Source: Streptomyces sp. NBC_01460
Lineage (GTDB): Bacteria; Actinomycetota; Actinomycetes; Streptomycetales; Streptomycetaceae
DNA length: 64,000 bases
Direction: 5' to 3'
Assembly: GCF_036227405.1 (NCBI RefSeq)
Contig: NZ_CP109473.1
Span: forward strand, 5,580,001-5,644,000
Below are positions 52,747-62,369 of the stretch, piece by piece. The notes under the pieces were generated by a model. It saw only the letters and a program-made list of their open reading frames with translations. It did no database searches and was not told where the DNA came from. Position 1 is the stretch's first letter, and each line of letters starts with the position of its first letter. The position numbers and the translations under genes were made by a program.

Positions 52747-53022
52747 TCAGGACCCGCTGCGGGGCCTGGTCCAGGGCCACTTGGGGGTGAAACGCTCCCG
52801 TCCGCCGGGGGCGTACTCGTACACCCAGCCGCGCTGCAGCCCGAGCCGCTTCGAAAAGCCGGACGGGGCGCGCCGGTAGGCGTGCACGGTGGCGGGGCCG
52901 CCGTCGGCGTCCGGCACCGGGACCTCGTACCACTTGGGCGGATGACCGGTAGGCCCGAGCAGGACGGGCAGCACCCGGCCGTCCAGGGGGCCGCCGCGGA
53001 AGGACGTGTTCTCGCTTTTCAC
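52747..53022 (-). CDS. Small conserved protein of unknown function
   Basis: A 91-residue protein, FRGGPLDGRVLPVLLGPTGHPPKWYEVPVPDADGG in its first half and YRRAPSGFSKRLGLQRGWVYEYAP later. The GGPLDGR start and YEYAP end are seen in small Streptomyces proteins, but no function is known. ATG 53022 lies close to the TetR stop at 53047. Cytosolic. Confidence 0.65.
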   Translation of the reverse strand: MKSENTSFRGGPLDGRVLPVLLGPTGHPPKWYEVPVPDADGGPATVHAYRRAPSGFSKRLGLQRGWVYEYAPGGRERFTPKWPWTRPRSGS

Positions 53023-53046
53023 GGTGCCAGTCTGACCCAGGGGCCC

Positions 53047-53808
53047 TCAGCCCGGCGGCAGCAGGTGCGCGGCACGGCCGGCCACCGGGATGATCAGCGT
53101 CGCGAGCCGGCCGGCGGGGCCGTCGGCGGTCTCCTTGCCCAGCAGCTCCGCCACCACGGCTTCCGTCTCCCCGTCCGAGGCGGCGGTGGCCGCGAGCAGG
53201 GCCATCAGATGGTCGACCAGCCAGCCCCGCAGGTCGGAGGCGTCCGGCTGCTTCCCCTCGTCCAGCCAGATCAGGGACGCCGCCTCCACGGCCGCGATCC
53301 AGGTGCGCACCATCATCCGCAGGCGCGGGCCGGCGGGTTCCTGGCCCGGGCCGCCGCCGCGGCCGAGGTGGAGCAGGATCTGCTCGGCCGCCGACCGGCG
53401 CACGCCGTCCACGATCGTCGACGTACGCGAGGTCTCGGCCACGCTCCCGCCGCGCAGCAACGCGCTGAAGCCGGCGTCGTGCTCGTCGACGAAGCCGAGG
53501 TAGCGGTCCAGGACCCGGCTCACGCGCTCGGTGGGCGGGCCGACGGCGGGTTCGGCGAAGCAGAGCGTCAGCTGCTCGGCGGCCGACCCGAGGGCGGCCT
53601 CGTACAACTGCTGCCTGCCGCCGGGGAAGTAGCGGTAGACCAGGGGCCGGGAGACCCCGGCCGCGGCCGCCACCTCGTCGATGGAGACGTCGTCGGGGGC
53701 CCGGTGGGCGAAGAGGGTGAGCGCCGCGCCGAGCAGTTGGGCACGGCGCTCCTCGACACCGAGCCGTCGGTACGCGCGGGCCGGCGGTGCTGCGGGTGCG
53801 GAGGTCAT
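53047..53808 (-). CDS. TetR-family regulator of the diiron genes
   Basis: A 253-residue regulator with the TetR HTH at about 17-65 (ERRAQLLGAALTLFAHRAPDDVSIDEVAAAAGVSRPLVYRYFPGGRQQLYEAAL in outline). The C-terminal domain resembles that of regulators of lipid genes. It lies 74 bp downstream of a ferritin-like gene and probably shares its transcript. The imperfect 23-bp palindrome at 54879-54901 between the two ferritin-like genes is its likely operator. Ligand unknown. Confidence 0.85.
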   Translation of the reverse strand: MTSAPAAPPARAYRRLGVEERRAQLLGAALTLFAHRAPDDVSIDEVAAAAGVSRPLVYRYFPGGRQQLYEAALGSAAEQLTLCFAEPAVGPPTERVSRVLDRYLGFVDEHDAGFSALLRGGSVAETSRTSTIVDGVRRSAAEQILLHLGRGGGPGQEPAGPRLRMMVRTWIAAVEAASLIWLDEGKQPDASDLRGWLVDHLMALLAATAASDGETEAVVAELLGKETADGPAGRLATLIIPVAGRAAHLLPPG

Positions 53809-53882
53809 ACCCCGAAGCCTACGGCCGCCCGGCGCGCGAGGGGGCGGCGTCGCGCGGGCCGGCACGCGCGAAGGGGGCGGCC

Positions 53883-54818
53883 TCAGGCCAGCAGACCCGA
53901 GCTCTTCCACAGCCTGCGTCCCACCCCGTTGAGCACACCGATGTCGTCGAAGAAGTCCGTGAGCCGCTTCGCTCCCGTCTGCATGACCTCCGCCCGGTGG
54001 CCGCTCGCCCGCACCTGGGCGACGGCCTCGTGGCGGTCCAGGCCCACGTTGTCGTAGACCTGCGGGTTGACGAAGCAGACGGAGAAGACGCGGGCCGCCT
54101 CCCCGCAGTTGAGCCGGGTGAGGCGGCGCTCCCAGTGGGGCGCGGTGACCATCTGGCGGCGCAGCTCCTCGCGGGCGTAGCGCACGTGCCGGGCCTCCTC
54201 GACGACGTGGATGCGGGTCACTCCGCGCACCAGCGACTGGACGCGCTCGTCGGGGAAGGTGAGCCGCTGCATCCAGTCCAGGATCTCCTCGCCGAGCAGG
54301 GTCGCGGCGAAGGAACCGGGGGTGGTGGAGATGGTCTTCAGCACCCGTGCCAGGTTGTGGTAGCGCCGGGGGACCGGGTAGCTGGGCGCGCCGCCCCACT
54401 CGATCATGCGGGCGAACATCATGGAGTGCCGGCACTCGTCGGCTATCTCCGTGAGGGCGTACCGGACGTGCTTGCTGGTCACGGACTTGTCGTAGATGTG
54501 GCGGACCAGCAGCTGCATCAGGATGATCTCGAACCAGATCCCGAGCGAGGCCAGCGACGCCGCCTCGTGCCGGGCCAGCTCCATCCGCTGCTCCTCCGAC
54601 ATCTTCCGCCACAGCGGGGTGTCGTAGAGGGAGACCAGCTCCGGGGGCCAGAACCACTTGCCGTCCTCGACGGCCGAGTCCCAGTCCAGCTCGGTGTCCG
54701 GATCGAAGGAGTGCTTGGCCGAGGCCTCGAGCAGGCGGGCAGCGACCTGTTCGCGGTCCTTGAGCGGGCCGAGCGCATCGCGCAGCGCCTGGATGTCCTG
54801 GTCGGTCACTGTCGTCAT
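53883..54818 (-). CDS. AurF-like diiron oxygenase
   Basis: A 311-residue helical protein. Two carboxylate-histidine motifs, EIADECRHSMMFARM near residue 125 and VVEEARHVRYAREEL near 205, with earlier glutamates (HEAASLASLGIWFE), give the ligand set of the AurF/ferritin-like diiron oxygenases. It probably activates O2 to oxidise an amine or lipid. Start MTTVTDQD at 54818 is chosen; a longer frame crosses the divergent promoter. Divergent from a second ferritin-like gene and followed by a TetR gene. Confidence 0.85.
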   Translation of the reverse strand: MTTVTDQDIQALRDALGPLKDREQVAARLLEASAKHSFDPDTELDWDSAVEDGKWFWPPELVSLYDTPLWRKMSEEQRMELARHEAASLASLGIWFEIILMQLLVRHIYDKSVTSKHVRYALTEIADECRHSMMFARMIEWGGAPSYPVPRRYHNLARVLKTISTTPGSFAATLLGEEILDWMQRLTFPDERVQSLVRGVTRIHVVEEARHVRYAREELRRQMVTAPHWERRLTRLNCGEAARVFSVCFVNPQVYDNVGLDRHEAVAQVRASGHRAEVMQTGAKRLTDFFDDIGVLNGVGRRLWKSSGLLA

Positions 54819-54878
54819 GGCTGAAGGCACCTCGCACGTGGGGTTACCAGCGGTCAGGTTTCTGGTCACGAATTATGA

Positions 54879-54901
54879 GACTGCTTGTCAGCAAGACAGT
54901 C
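54879..54901. promoter_or_regulatory. Palindromic operator between two diiron genes
   Basis: Inner arms CTTG-TCAG-CAAG (54884-54895) and outer arms GACTG (54879-54883) and CAGTC (54897-54901) make a 23-bp imperfect palindrome of TetR-operator type. A TTGACC at 54922-54927 and TACGAT at 54980 lie on the plus side. One repressor could control both genes from here. Confidence 0.6.
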
Positions 54902-55008
54902 AATCCCTTGTGCGCGACTTGTTGACCGCGCGTCTACCAACGTGTGAACCTGCCAACTGACGTCAGCACCACGGAACGTACGATCCTCGCCAGGCGAAGG
55001 AGCTGTCC

Positions 55009-56118
55009 GTGTCGACACACGACCTCTACACCACCGCACCCACCGCTCCCACATGGCAGGTCCCCGCCACGGGGGCGGCCCGGTTCAACTGGGACTACGA
55101 CGACGGCCGCGAACGTCTCCTCGCCCTCTACCAGAAGGGCAAGGACAAGCAGTGGGACGGCAACAAGCGCATCGACTGGAGCCTCGAGGTCGATCCCGCC
55201 GACCCGCTCGGCACCCCGGACGAGGCGCTCACCCTCTACGGCACCCCGCACTGGGCGAAGATGACCGAGCGGGACCGCGGCGAGCTGCGCAAGCACTACA
55301 CCTCCTGGCAGTTCAGCCAGTTCCTGCACGGCGAGCAGGGCGCCATGGTCTGCGCCGCCCGGATCGTGGAGTCGGTCCCCGACCTGGACGCGAAGTTCTA
55401 CTCCGCCACCCAGACGATGGACGAGGCGCGGCACGCGGAGATCTACGGGCGCTTCCTGCACGAGAAGGTCGGGATGCTCTACCCGGTCAACGACAGTCTC
55501 CAGGGGCTGCTCGGCGACACCCTGCGCGACTCCCGCTGGGACATGCCCTATCTCGGCATGCAGGTCCTCATCGAGGGGCTGGCGCTCGCCGCGTTCGGCA
55601 TGATCCGCGACACCACCACCAAGCCGCTGCCCAAGCAGATCCTCGCCTACATCATGCAGGACGAGGCCCGGCACGTGGCCTTCGGCCGGATGGCGCTGCG
55701 CGACTACTACAAGCAGCTGAGCGACGCCGAACTGCGCGAACGCGAGGAGTTCGTCATCGAGGGCTGCTACCTGATGCGCGACCGTCTCAGCGGCGTCGAG
55801 GTCCTGGAGAACTTCGGCATCGGCAAGCAGGAGGCCAAGGACCTCTCCGAGCACTCGGAGTACCTCCAGCTCTTCCGCAAGCTGCTGTTCAGCCGGATCG
55901 TCCCCTGCGTCAAGGACATCGGCCTCTGGGGCGAACGGCTCCAGAAGGCCTACGTCGACATGGGTGTGTTCGAGCTGGGCGACTCGAATCTGGACCTGCT
56001 GATGGCCCAGGACGAGGAGATCGCCGAACAACTGGACCGGGACCGCTTCGCCGTGGAGGAGCGGACACGGGTCGAGGAGGTCGCGGACGCGATAGCGGAG
56101 GGCGGCACCCCCGGGTGA
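55009..56118 (+). CDS. Ferritin-like (R2-type) diiron protein
   Basis: A 369-residue helical protein. Two EARH motifs (TMDEARHAEIYGRFL near residue 145 and MQDEARHVAFGRMAL near 225), plus E in HGEQGAM and in LIEGLAL, form an R2/ferritin-like diiron site. It resembles uncharacterised actinobacterial oxygenases, not ribonucleotide reductase, as no radical-tyrosine context is clear. GTG 55009 with AAGGAG upstream. Divergent from the AurF-like gene. Both probably act on related substrates; electron donors are not encoded here. Confidence 0.8.
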   Translation: MSTHDLYTTAPTAPTWQVPATGAARFNWDYDDGRERLLALYQKGKDKQWDGNKRIDWSLEVDPADPLGTPDEALTLYGTPHWAKMTERDRGELRKHYTSWQFSQFLHGEQGAMVCAARIVESVPDLDAKFYSATQTMDEARHAEIYGRFLHEKVGMLYPVNDSLQGLLGDTLRDSRWDMPYLGMQVLIEGLALAAFGMIRDTTTKPLPKQILAYIMQDEARHVAFGRMALRDYYKQLSDAELREREEFVIEGCYLMRDRLSGVEVLENFGIGKQEAKDLSEHSEYLQLFRKLLFSRIVPCVKDIGLWGERLQKAYVDMGVFELGDSNLDLLMAQDEEIAEQLDRDRFAVEERTRVEEVADAIAEGGTPG

Positions 56119-56196
56119 GGGGCTCACGGCACGTGCGGCGCCCGTCGTGGGGGAAACCGATGTACGTGTCCGGGCCGTGCGGGGAGGATGAGACGC

Positions 56197-57117
56197 ATGA
56201 ACTCGACCTCCGGAACAGGGGACACGGCCGCGGCGCGCCGCAGCCTGGAAGCGCTCGCGCTCGGTGACGCCTTCGGGGAGCGCTGGTTCCCGCTCTTCCG
56301 GCCGCCCCGGCAGGCCTACGCCGAGGTCCGTGCGCGCCGGACCCCGCACGAGCCCGAGTGGCACTGGACCGACGACACCGCGCTGGCGCTCGCCCTGCAA
56401 CGGGTGCTGGACGAGTACGGGGAGGTCGTCCAGGACCGGCTCGCCCTCTACTACGCCCTGGCCTTCGAAGCGGACCGCGCCCGCGGTTACGGGCACGGCA
56501 TGCACATCCTGCTGCCGGAGCTGCTGACCTCGCCGGCAGACTGGCGGACGCTGGCGCCCGGGCTCTTCGAGGGCGGCAGTCTCGGCAACGGCGCGGCGAT
56601 GCGGGTCGCGCCGCTCGGGGCCCGCTTCCACGCGGACCTCGGCCACGTCGCCGAACAGGCCGCGCTCTCCGCGGCCGTCACCCACGCCCATCCGGAGGGC
56701 GTCGCCGGCGCGGTGGCCGTCGCGGTCGCCGCGGCGCTGTCCGTGCGCGGGGAGTTCACCCTGCAGGCCGTCGCCGGGCGCACGCCGGAAGGGCTCGTAC
56801 GGGAGGGCGTGCTCCGTGCCGCGGAGGTGCCGTTCACGACGGAACCGTGGAAGGCCGCCGATCTCCTGGGCAACGGGAAGCGCATCCGGGCCGACGACAC
56901 GGTGCCGTTCGCGCTGTGGACCGCCGCCCGGCACCCGGACGACCTGGAAGAGGCGCTGTGGTCCACGGCCGAGGGCTTCGGGGACGTGGACACGACCTGC
57001 GCGATCACCGGGGGCGTCGTCGGCGCGCGGACCGGGGTGGAGGGCGCTCCCGCGGAGTGGCGGCAGCGGAGGGAACCGCTGGCCCGATGGTGGCGGACGC
57101 GGAGCGATCCGGGCTGA
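56197..57117 (+). CDS. ADP-ribosylglycohydrolase family protein
   Basis: A 306-residue protein of the DraG/ADP-ribosylglycohydrolase family: LALGDAFGERW at the start, WHWTDDTALALAL with the first metal ligands near residue 56, and GFGDVDTTCAITGGVVGA with the second set near 265. It removes ADP-ribose from proteins or small molecules. ATG 56197 is used since GGGGAGG is nine bases before; ATG 56188 is too near. No ADP-ribosyltransferase lies next to it. Confidence 0.93.
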   Translation: MNSTSGTGDTAAARRSLEALALGDAFGERWFPLFRPPRQAYAEVRARRTPHEPEWHWTDDTALALALQRVLDEYGEVVQDRLALYYALAFEADRARGYGHGMHILLPELLTSPADWRTLAPGLFEGGSLGNGAAMRVAPLGARFHADLGHVAEQAALSAAVTHAHPEGVAGAVAVAVAAALSVRGEFTLQAVAGRTPEGLVREGVLRAAEVPFTTEPWKAADLLGNGKRIRADDTVPFALWTAARHPDDLEEALWSTAEGFGDVDTTCAITGGVVGARTGVEGAPAEWRQRREPLARWWRTRSDPG

Positions 57118-57225
57118 CGGACGAAGGGGCGGAGTGACCGGGCGGGTTGCGGGCCGGGCCTCCCGGCCTGCTTCCGGCCGTGCGTACGTCGAATTCATGT
57201 TCGTCCGGTGACGTAACGTGAGCGC

Positions 57226-58071
57226 ATGAGCATGCCGCCGCAGCCGCCGCAGGGTCCGTACGGGCCGCCTCCCCCTCAGCCCTCTCCGTACGGGCAACAG
57301 CCCCCGCAGCACCCTCCGTACGGGCAGCAGCCCCCGCCCGGCCCGTACCAGGCGCCGCAGCCGGCCTACGCCTACCCGCCGCAGCCGTACCCCGGCGCAC
57401 CCCACGCTCCCGGTCCGTGGGGGCAGCCGCAGCCGCCGCGCAAGAACCGCGGCTGGCTCGTCGTCGGCATCGTGCTGGGGGTGGTCGCCCTCCTCGCGGC
57501 CATCGGATTCGGGGGGTTCCAGCTCGCCGACAAGGGGGCGGACCTGGCGTTCCCCGAGACCACGCACAAGCTCGTGGTGCCGAAGACCCTGCTGGAGGAG
57601 GAGTTCACCCTCAGCCAGGACCTGTCGGACACGGAGGGCAAGGAGATCGAGGACACCTACGACCCGAGCATCCGGGACCCGAAGGCGGCGATCGGGCAGT
57701 ACGCGTCGGACGAGGACGGCGGAGTGCTGGTGGTCTCCGGCATGTACGGGAGTCTGGCCAGTCCGGCGCTCGCGCGGACCAAGATCCTTGAGGGGGCCGC
57801 CGAGTCGGACGGGGGCAAGGTCGCCGTGCCGGCGAGGGAGTTCAGGCCCGACGGGTCCGGCCTCGTCGTGGAGTGCCAGGTCGTGCAGTACACGGATGTC
57901 GGCGGGACGGCCAGCATGCCCATGTGCGCCTGGGGCGACGGCAACACGGCCGCGATGGTGGCCGTGGTGCGTGCCGGTGACGCGACGAAGGACCCGGACG
58001 CCATCGACCTGGAGAAGTCGGCCGAGGAGACGCTGAAGGTGCGGGCGGAGATCCGTCAGCCGATCGGCTGA
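57226..58071 (+). CDS. Proline-rich single-pass membrane protein
   Basis: A 281-residue protein. Residues 1-75 are Pro/Gln/Tyr-rich with repeats such as [10 protein letters not shown], typical of the cytosolic tails of many actinomycete membrane proteins. A membrane span follows ([21 protein letters not shown], about 77-97), then a ~180-residue outside domain of unknown fold with two cysteines (VECQVVQ, PMCAWGD) that may form a disulfide. Function unknown. Its last 16 bases overlap the convergent amidase gene. Confidence 0.8.
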   Translation: MSMPPQPPQGPYGPPPPQPSPYGQQPPQHPPYGQQPPPGPYQAPQPAYAYPPQPYPGAPHAPGPWGQPQPPRKNRGWLVVGIVLGVVALLAAIGFGGFQLADKGADLAFPETTHKLVVPKTLLEEEFTLSQDLSDTEGKEIEDTYDPSIRDPKAAIGQYASDEDGGVLVVSGMYGSLASPALARTKILEGAAESDGGKVAVPAREFRPDGSGLVVECQVVQYTDVGGTASMPMCAWGDGNTAAMVAVVRAGDATKDPDAIDLEKSAEETLKVRAEIRQPIG

Positions 58072-59123
58072 GACCGGGGCAGGTGGCGCTCCAGCGCGAC
58101 GGCCGCGCCCAGCAGTTCGGCGTCCCTTCCCCGGCCGGCCACCAACTGGAGACCGGCCGGGCAGCCGTCCGGGGTGAACCCGGCCGGCAGGCTCGCCGCC
58201 GGATGGCCGCTGAGGTTGAACGCCCAGGTGAGCGCGGTGGAGTAGACGTCTCCCGGCCCGTCGTGGCCGTGCGGCCGGTTGGGCGTGACCGGGGCGAGCA
58301 GCAGGGGCGTCCGGGCGAAGAGGGCGTCGAGCGTCCGGTCGTTGGCCTCACGGAGCCGCTCCGTGGACGGGGTCCGGGCCCCCGCGCGCACCGCGAGCCA
58401 GGCGTCCGCCGGGTCCAGCAGTTCGCAGGAGCCGGGCACCAGGCGTACGGCCCCGGCTGCCACCAGCCGGCCGACCGCGGCCCGTGTCACCTCCGCGACC
58501 TCCGGGTCGACGCGGGCGAAGCCCAGATCCGGGCTGAACACGGCGGGGACGGGGAGTCGCGCGGGCCGCGGCACGTATCCGTCCAGGACATGGCGCAGAC
58601 AGCTCTCCGCGCGCCGGGCCGAGCTCGCCAGCAGGCCGGCGGACGCGAGCCCCGTGGAGTCGGGGGAGGGGAGCAGACCCCTCGTCGTCCGCAGACCGAA
58701 CACCCCGCACCACGCCGCCGGGATCCGCACCGACCCGGCGCCGTCGCTGCCCGTCGCCACGTCCACCATGCCCGCCGCGACCGCCACCGCGGAGCCCGCC
58801 GAGGACCCGCCCGGAGTCCGGTCGGGGCGCCAGGGGTTGACCGTACGGCCGTGCGCCCCCTGCCCCCAGGTCTGCCAGCGGGTGCCCGGGCCGGGGACCG
58901 AGGTCGCACCGACCGGGATCCCGCCCGCGGCGATCAGGCGGCGGGCCGTGTACGAGCGGATGCCCGCGGGTCCCTTCACGGCGAACGGCAGCCCTGCCAG
59001 CGGGAGCCGGGACGCGTCCGCCTCCCGTGCCCGCGCCTCCTCGTGCCAGACCTCGGTGAACGCGCACAGGTCCCGGTCGCGCCGGTCGATCCGGTCGAGG
59101 GCCGCCGCCAGAGCCGATGTCAT
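58056..59123 (-). CDS. Amidase signature family protein
   Basis: A 355-residue amidase with the Ser-cisSer-Lys triad: Lys in LPFAVKGP near residue 50 and [41 protein letters not shown] in outline from about 107, with both serines present. It hydrolyses amide bonds in small molecules; the substrate is unknown. It is shorter than most of the family (450+), lacking part of the central region. Convergent overlap with the membrane-protein gene. Confidence 0.9.
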   Translation of the reverse strand: MTSALAAALDRIDRRDRDLCAFTEVWHEEARAREADASRLPLAGLPFAVKGPAGIRSYTARRLIAAGGIPVGATSVPGPGTRWQTWGQGAHGRTVNPWRPDRTPGGSSAGSAVAVAAGMVDVATGSDGAGSVRIPAAWCGVFGLRTTRGLLPSPDSTGLASAGLLASSARRAESCLRHVLDGYVPRPARLPVPAVFSPDLGFARVDPEVAEVTRAAVGRLVAAGAVRLVPGSCELLDPADAWLAVRAGARTPSTERLREANDRTLDALFARTPLLLAPVTPNRPHGHDGPGDVYSTALTWAFNLSGHPAASLPAGFTPDGCPAGLQLVAGRGRDAELLGAAVALERHLPRSQPIG

Positions 59124-59147
59124 GGACCCAGTGTCATCGAGCCGGCC

Positions 59148-60605
59148 TCACTCCCGCAGCGCCGCCTCCATCACCGCGCGGGCGATCGGGGCCGCGTTGC
59201 CGCCGCCGCTGACGTCGGCCCGGTCGGCCGCCGCGTCCTCCACGACCACCGCCACGGCGACCGCCGGACGCCCGGAGTCCGGCGCCTGCGCCCAGGCGAT
59301 GAACCAGGCGTACGGAGTCCCGGAGTTGTCGACGCCGTGCTGGGCGGTGCCCGTCTTGCCGCCGACCGTCACCCCGTCGATCGCCCCGTTCGCGCCGGTG
59401 CCGTTCTCCACCACGTCGACCATCATCCGCTGGAGCTGCCGTGCCGTCGTGGGGTCCATCGCCCGGTGGTAGGAGTCGGACCCCTGCTGCCGGACCGTGT
59501 CGCCGTCGTCGGTGGTCACCCGTTCCACCAGGTGCGGACGCATGAGCTCACCGCCGTTCGCCACCGCCGAGGCGACCATCGCCATCTGGAGCGGGGTCGC
59601 CGCGGTGTCGAACTGGCCGATGGAGGACTGGGCGAGCTGGTCGTCGCTCATGTCCTCGTCGAAGTTGCTGCGGGCCACCCGGGAGGGGATCTCGAGGTCG
59701 TCGTCGTTGAACCCGAATCCGGCCACCGCGTCCAGCATCCCGTCCAGCCCGACCTGGACGCCGAGATGAGCCATCACGGTGTTGCAGGACACCCGGATCG
59801 CCTCCGCCAGGGACGCCTTCTCGCAGCCCTTCGCCTCGTTGGGCAGCACGGTCGAGGTCCCCGGCAGCACGTACGGCGACGGGGTGTCCGTCTCCGCGTC
59901 CGGATCGGTGACCACACCCGCGTCCAGCGCCGCCGCCGCGGTCACGATCTTGAAGGCGGAGCCCGGCGGATAGGTCTGCCGGAGGGCCCTGTTGAGCATC
60001 GGCCGGCTCGGCGCGCGGTTGAGCCGCGCCCACGCGTCGGTGACGGAGGGGCCGGTCCCGGAGAGGACCTCGGGGTCGTACGAGGGGGAGGAGACCAGCG
60101 CCAGGATCCGCCCGGTCGCCGGGTCGAGGGCCGCGACCGCGCCGCGCCGGCCGTCCAGGCCCTCGTACGCCGCGCGTTGCACGCGATCCTCGACGGTGGT
60201 GACGACATCGCCCCCCGGCTGCAGGCTGCGCGTGACGTCGCCCCACAGCGGGAGCGGCGCCAGGATCGGGTCGGCGCCGGAGAGGATCGGGTCCTCGGCG
60301 TTCTCCAGCAGCGTGGTGCCGTACGTCTGCGAGGCGTAGCCCGTCACCGGCGCGTACAGCGGACCGTGGCGGTAGGTGCGCTCGTACGCGAGCTGCTCAC
60401 CGGTGTCCTTCGAGCCGGTGACGGGCTCGTCGCCGACCAGGATGTTGCCGCGCGGCTGGTCGTAACGGTCGATGGTGGTACGGCGGTTGGCGGAGTTCGA
60501 GTTGAGTTCGTCGGCCTCGAAGAGCTGGACGCGCGCGGCGTTCGCCAGCAGGGCCAGGAGCAGCAGCAGACAGAAGCCGGCGGCGTGCCGGATGTAGCGG
60601 ATCAC
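59148..60605 (-). CDS. Class B penicillin-binding protein
   Basis: A 485-residue transpeptidase with an N-terminal membrane anchor (residues 7-24), a short dimerisation part and a penicillin-binding domain: Ser216-x2-Lys219 (PPGSAFK), SCN at 273-275 and KTG at 417-419. It cross-links peptidoglycan outside the membrane. Start GTG 60605 overlaps the SEDS gene stop (GTGA), so both are coupled as a SEDS-bPBP pair. This pair is like that in the pknB/pbpA/rodA locus, but the kinase is not here. Confidence 0.93.
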   Translation of the reverse strand: MIRYIRHAAGFCLLLLLALLANAARVQLFEADELNSNSANRRTTIDRYDQPRGNILVGDEPVTGSKDTGEQLAYERTYRHGPLYAPVTGYASQTYGTTLLENAEDPILSGADPILAPLPLWGDVTRSLQPGGDVVTTVEDRVQRAAYEGLDGRRGAVAALDPATGRILALVSSPSYDPEVLSGTGPSVTDAWARLNRAPSRPMLNRALRQTYPPGSAFKIVTAAAALDAGVVTDPDAETDTPSPYVLPGTSTVLPNEAKGCEKASLAEAIRVSCNTVMAHLGVQVGLDGMLDAVAGFGFNDDDLEIPSRVARSNFDEDMSDDQLAQSSIGQFDTAATPLQMAMVASAVANGGELMRPHLVERVTTDDGDTVRQQGSDSYHRAMDPTTARQLQRMMVDVVENGTGANGAIDGVTVGGKTGTAQHGVDNSGTPYAWFIAWAQAPDSGRPAVAVAVVVEDAAADRADVSGGGNAAPIARAVMEAALRE

Positions 60606-61966
60606 TGGTCCTCCGCGGCCGGCACGGTTCCGGTGTCGGGGTCGGGTGTGCGGGCCACGTCGCTGACCCGGATGAGGAGCGCCACGATGATCCAGTTGGT
60701 GACGACGGACGAGCCGCCCTGGGCCAGGAACGGCATCGCCATCCCGGTCAGCGGGATCAGGCCCATCACCCCGCCCGCGATGACGAAGACCTGGAGCGCC
60801 AGGATCGAGGCCAGGCCGATCGACAGCAGCCGCCCGAAGGGGTCCCGCAGGGCCAGGCCCGCGCGGAAGCCGCGGGCCACCAGCAGGGCGTACAGCAGGA
60901 AGATCGCGGTGAGGCCCGCCAGGCCGAGCTCCTCGCCCGCGGTGGCCAGGATGAAGTCCGACTTCGCGGCGAACCCGATGAGGATGGAGTGGCCGAGCCC
61001 GAGGCCGGTGCCGAGCATGCCGCCCGCGGCGAACGCGAAGAGCGACTGGGCGAGCTGACTCGGCCCCTGCCCCGCGTCGATCGTGGCGTACGGGTCGAGC
61101 CAGTCCTCCACCCTGCTGTGCACATGGGGTTCGAACGAGCCGACGACGAAGGCGCCCGCGGCGGCGAGGAGCAGCCCGACGGCGATCCACCCGGTCCGGC
61201 CGGTGGCCACGTACAGCAGGATCACGAAGAGACCGAAGAAGAGCAGTGACGTGCCGAGGTCCCGTTCGAGGACGAGGACGCCGACGCTGAGCAGCCAGAT
61301 CGCGACGATGGGCCCGAGCACCCGGCCCGTGGGGAACTGGATCCTCCAGATCCTGCGGCCGGTGTACGCGAGCGCGTTGCGGTTCGCCGCGAGGTAGGCG
61401 GCGAAGAAGACGGCGAGCAGGATCTTGGCGAACTCGCCCGGCTGGAAGGAGAGGCCGCCGATCCGGATCCAGATCTTCGCCCCGTTCACCGCGGGGAAGA
61501 AGATCGGCACGATCATCAGCACCAGCGCCGCGGCGACCGAGAGGTAGGCGTAGCGCTGGAGCACGCGGTGGTCCCGGAGCAGGACGACGACGGCGATGAA
61601 GAGGGCGACCCCGAGCGTGGACCAGATCAGCTGCGTCGTCGCCGCCCGGTCGCTCGGGGTCTCCAGGTCGAGCCGGTAGATCAGCACCAGGCCCAGCCCG
61701 TTGAGCAGGACGGCGATGGGCAGCAGCAGCGGATCGGCGAACGGGGCGCGGAAGCGGACCGCGAGATGGGCGAGCAGGGCGAGGAGGCCGAGCCCCGCGC
61801 CGTATCCGGCGACATCGGGTGGGACGGCGTCGTTCCGGGCGAGGCCGACGGCGGCGTAGCCGTAGACGGAGATGAGCACGGCCCCGATCAGGAGCGAGAG
61901 CTCGACCCCGCGCCGCTTGGGCAGGCGTAGCTCGGGCGGGCGTGCTTCCGCCGTCGGTGCGGTCAT
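60602..61966 (-). CDS. SEDS glycosyltransferase (RodA/FtsW family)
   Basis: A 454-residue polytopic protein, about ten spans. SEDS signatures: RIGGLSFQPGEFAKILLAVFFAAYL in outline, GTGLGLGHSILIGFAAKSDFILATAGEELGLAG in outline, and the C-terminal LTGMAMPFLAQGGSSVVTNW. It polymerises lipid II together with its partner PBP. Start MTAPTAEA at 61966 is chosen. Its TGA overlaps the PBP GTG. Confidence 0.93.
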   Translation of the reverse strand: MTAPTAEARPPELRLPKRRGVELSLLIGAVLISVYGYAAVGLARNDAVPPDVAGYGAGLGLLALLAHLAVRFRAPFADPLLLPIAVLLNGLGLVLIYRLDLETPSDRAATTQLIWSTLGVALFIAVVVLLRDHRVLQRYAYLSVAAALVLMIVPIFFPAVNGAKIWIRIGGLSFQPGEFAKILLAVFFAAYLAANRNALAYTGRRIWRIQFPTGRVLGPIVAIWLLSVGVLVLERDLGTSLLFFGLFVILLYVATGRTGWIAVGLLLAAAGAFVVGSFEPHVHSRVEDWLDPYATIDAGQGPSQLAQSLFAFAAGGMLGTGLGLGHSILIGFAAKSDFILATAGEELGLAGLTAIFLLYALLVARGFRAGLALRDPFGRLLSIGLASILALQVFVIAGGVMGLIPLTGMAMPFLAQGGSSVVTNWIIVALLIRVSDVARTPDPDTGTVPAAEDQ

Positions 61967-62048
61967 GCCCCGCAACGTAGCAAGAGGCGGGTGTTATTTC
62001 CCTTATGTCAGCTTCGTGGCACTTCCTCGACCGGAGCCGCCCGACGGA

Positions 62049-62369
62049 TCAGCTCTGGTAGGGGTTCTGGCCGCCGGGGGGCGCGTAACCGGGCTGCTGC
62101 TGCGGCGTCCCGTACGGAGTGCCGTCCTGCCCGCCCTGGGCCTGTGCCAGCAGCTGTTCGGCCTGCTCCTTCGGTATCTGCCGCTCCCCTCCGCAGAAGG
62201 TGCACTGCGTCGCGTACTTCGTGGAGAAGGGGAACAGCGGCACGAAGAACAGCGTGAACTTGGTGACCCGCTTCCGGAGGGTGTGCGCCGCGGGGTTCCC
62301 GCACCAGCCGCACACCATCGTCAGGACCGCCAGTTGGTAGAGATAGCCCCGCGTACCGAAAATGATCAT
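62049..62369 (-). CDS. Zinc-ribbon protein
   Basis: A 106-residue protein with one N-terminal hydrophobic stretch (GTRGYLYQLAVLTMV), a zinc ribbon from CGWCG and CTFCG (two CxxC knuckles, ~35 apart, the gap holding FTLFFVPLFPFS), and a glutamine/glycine-rich tail. Similar small proteins are common in actinomycetes without known function. ATG overlaps the TGA of the HEAT-repeat gene (ATGA). Confidence 0.85.
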   Translation of the reverse strand: MIIFGTRGYLYQLAVLTMVCGWCGNPAAHTLRKRVTKFTLFFVPLFPFSTKYATQCTFCGGERQIPKEQAEQLLAQAQGGQDGTPYGTPQQQPGYAPPGGQNPYQS

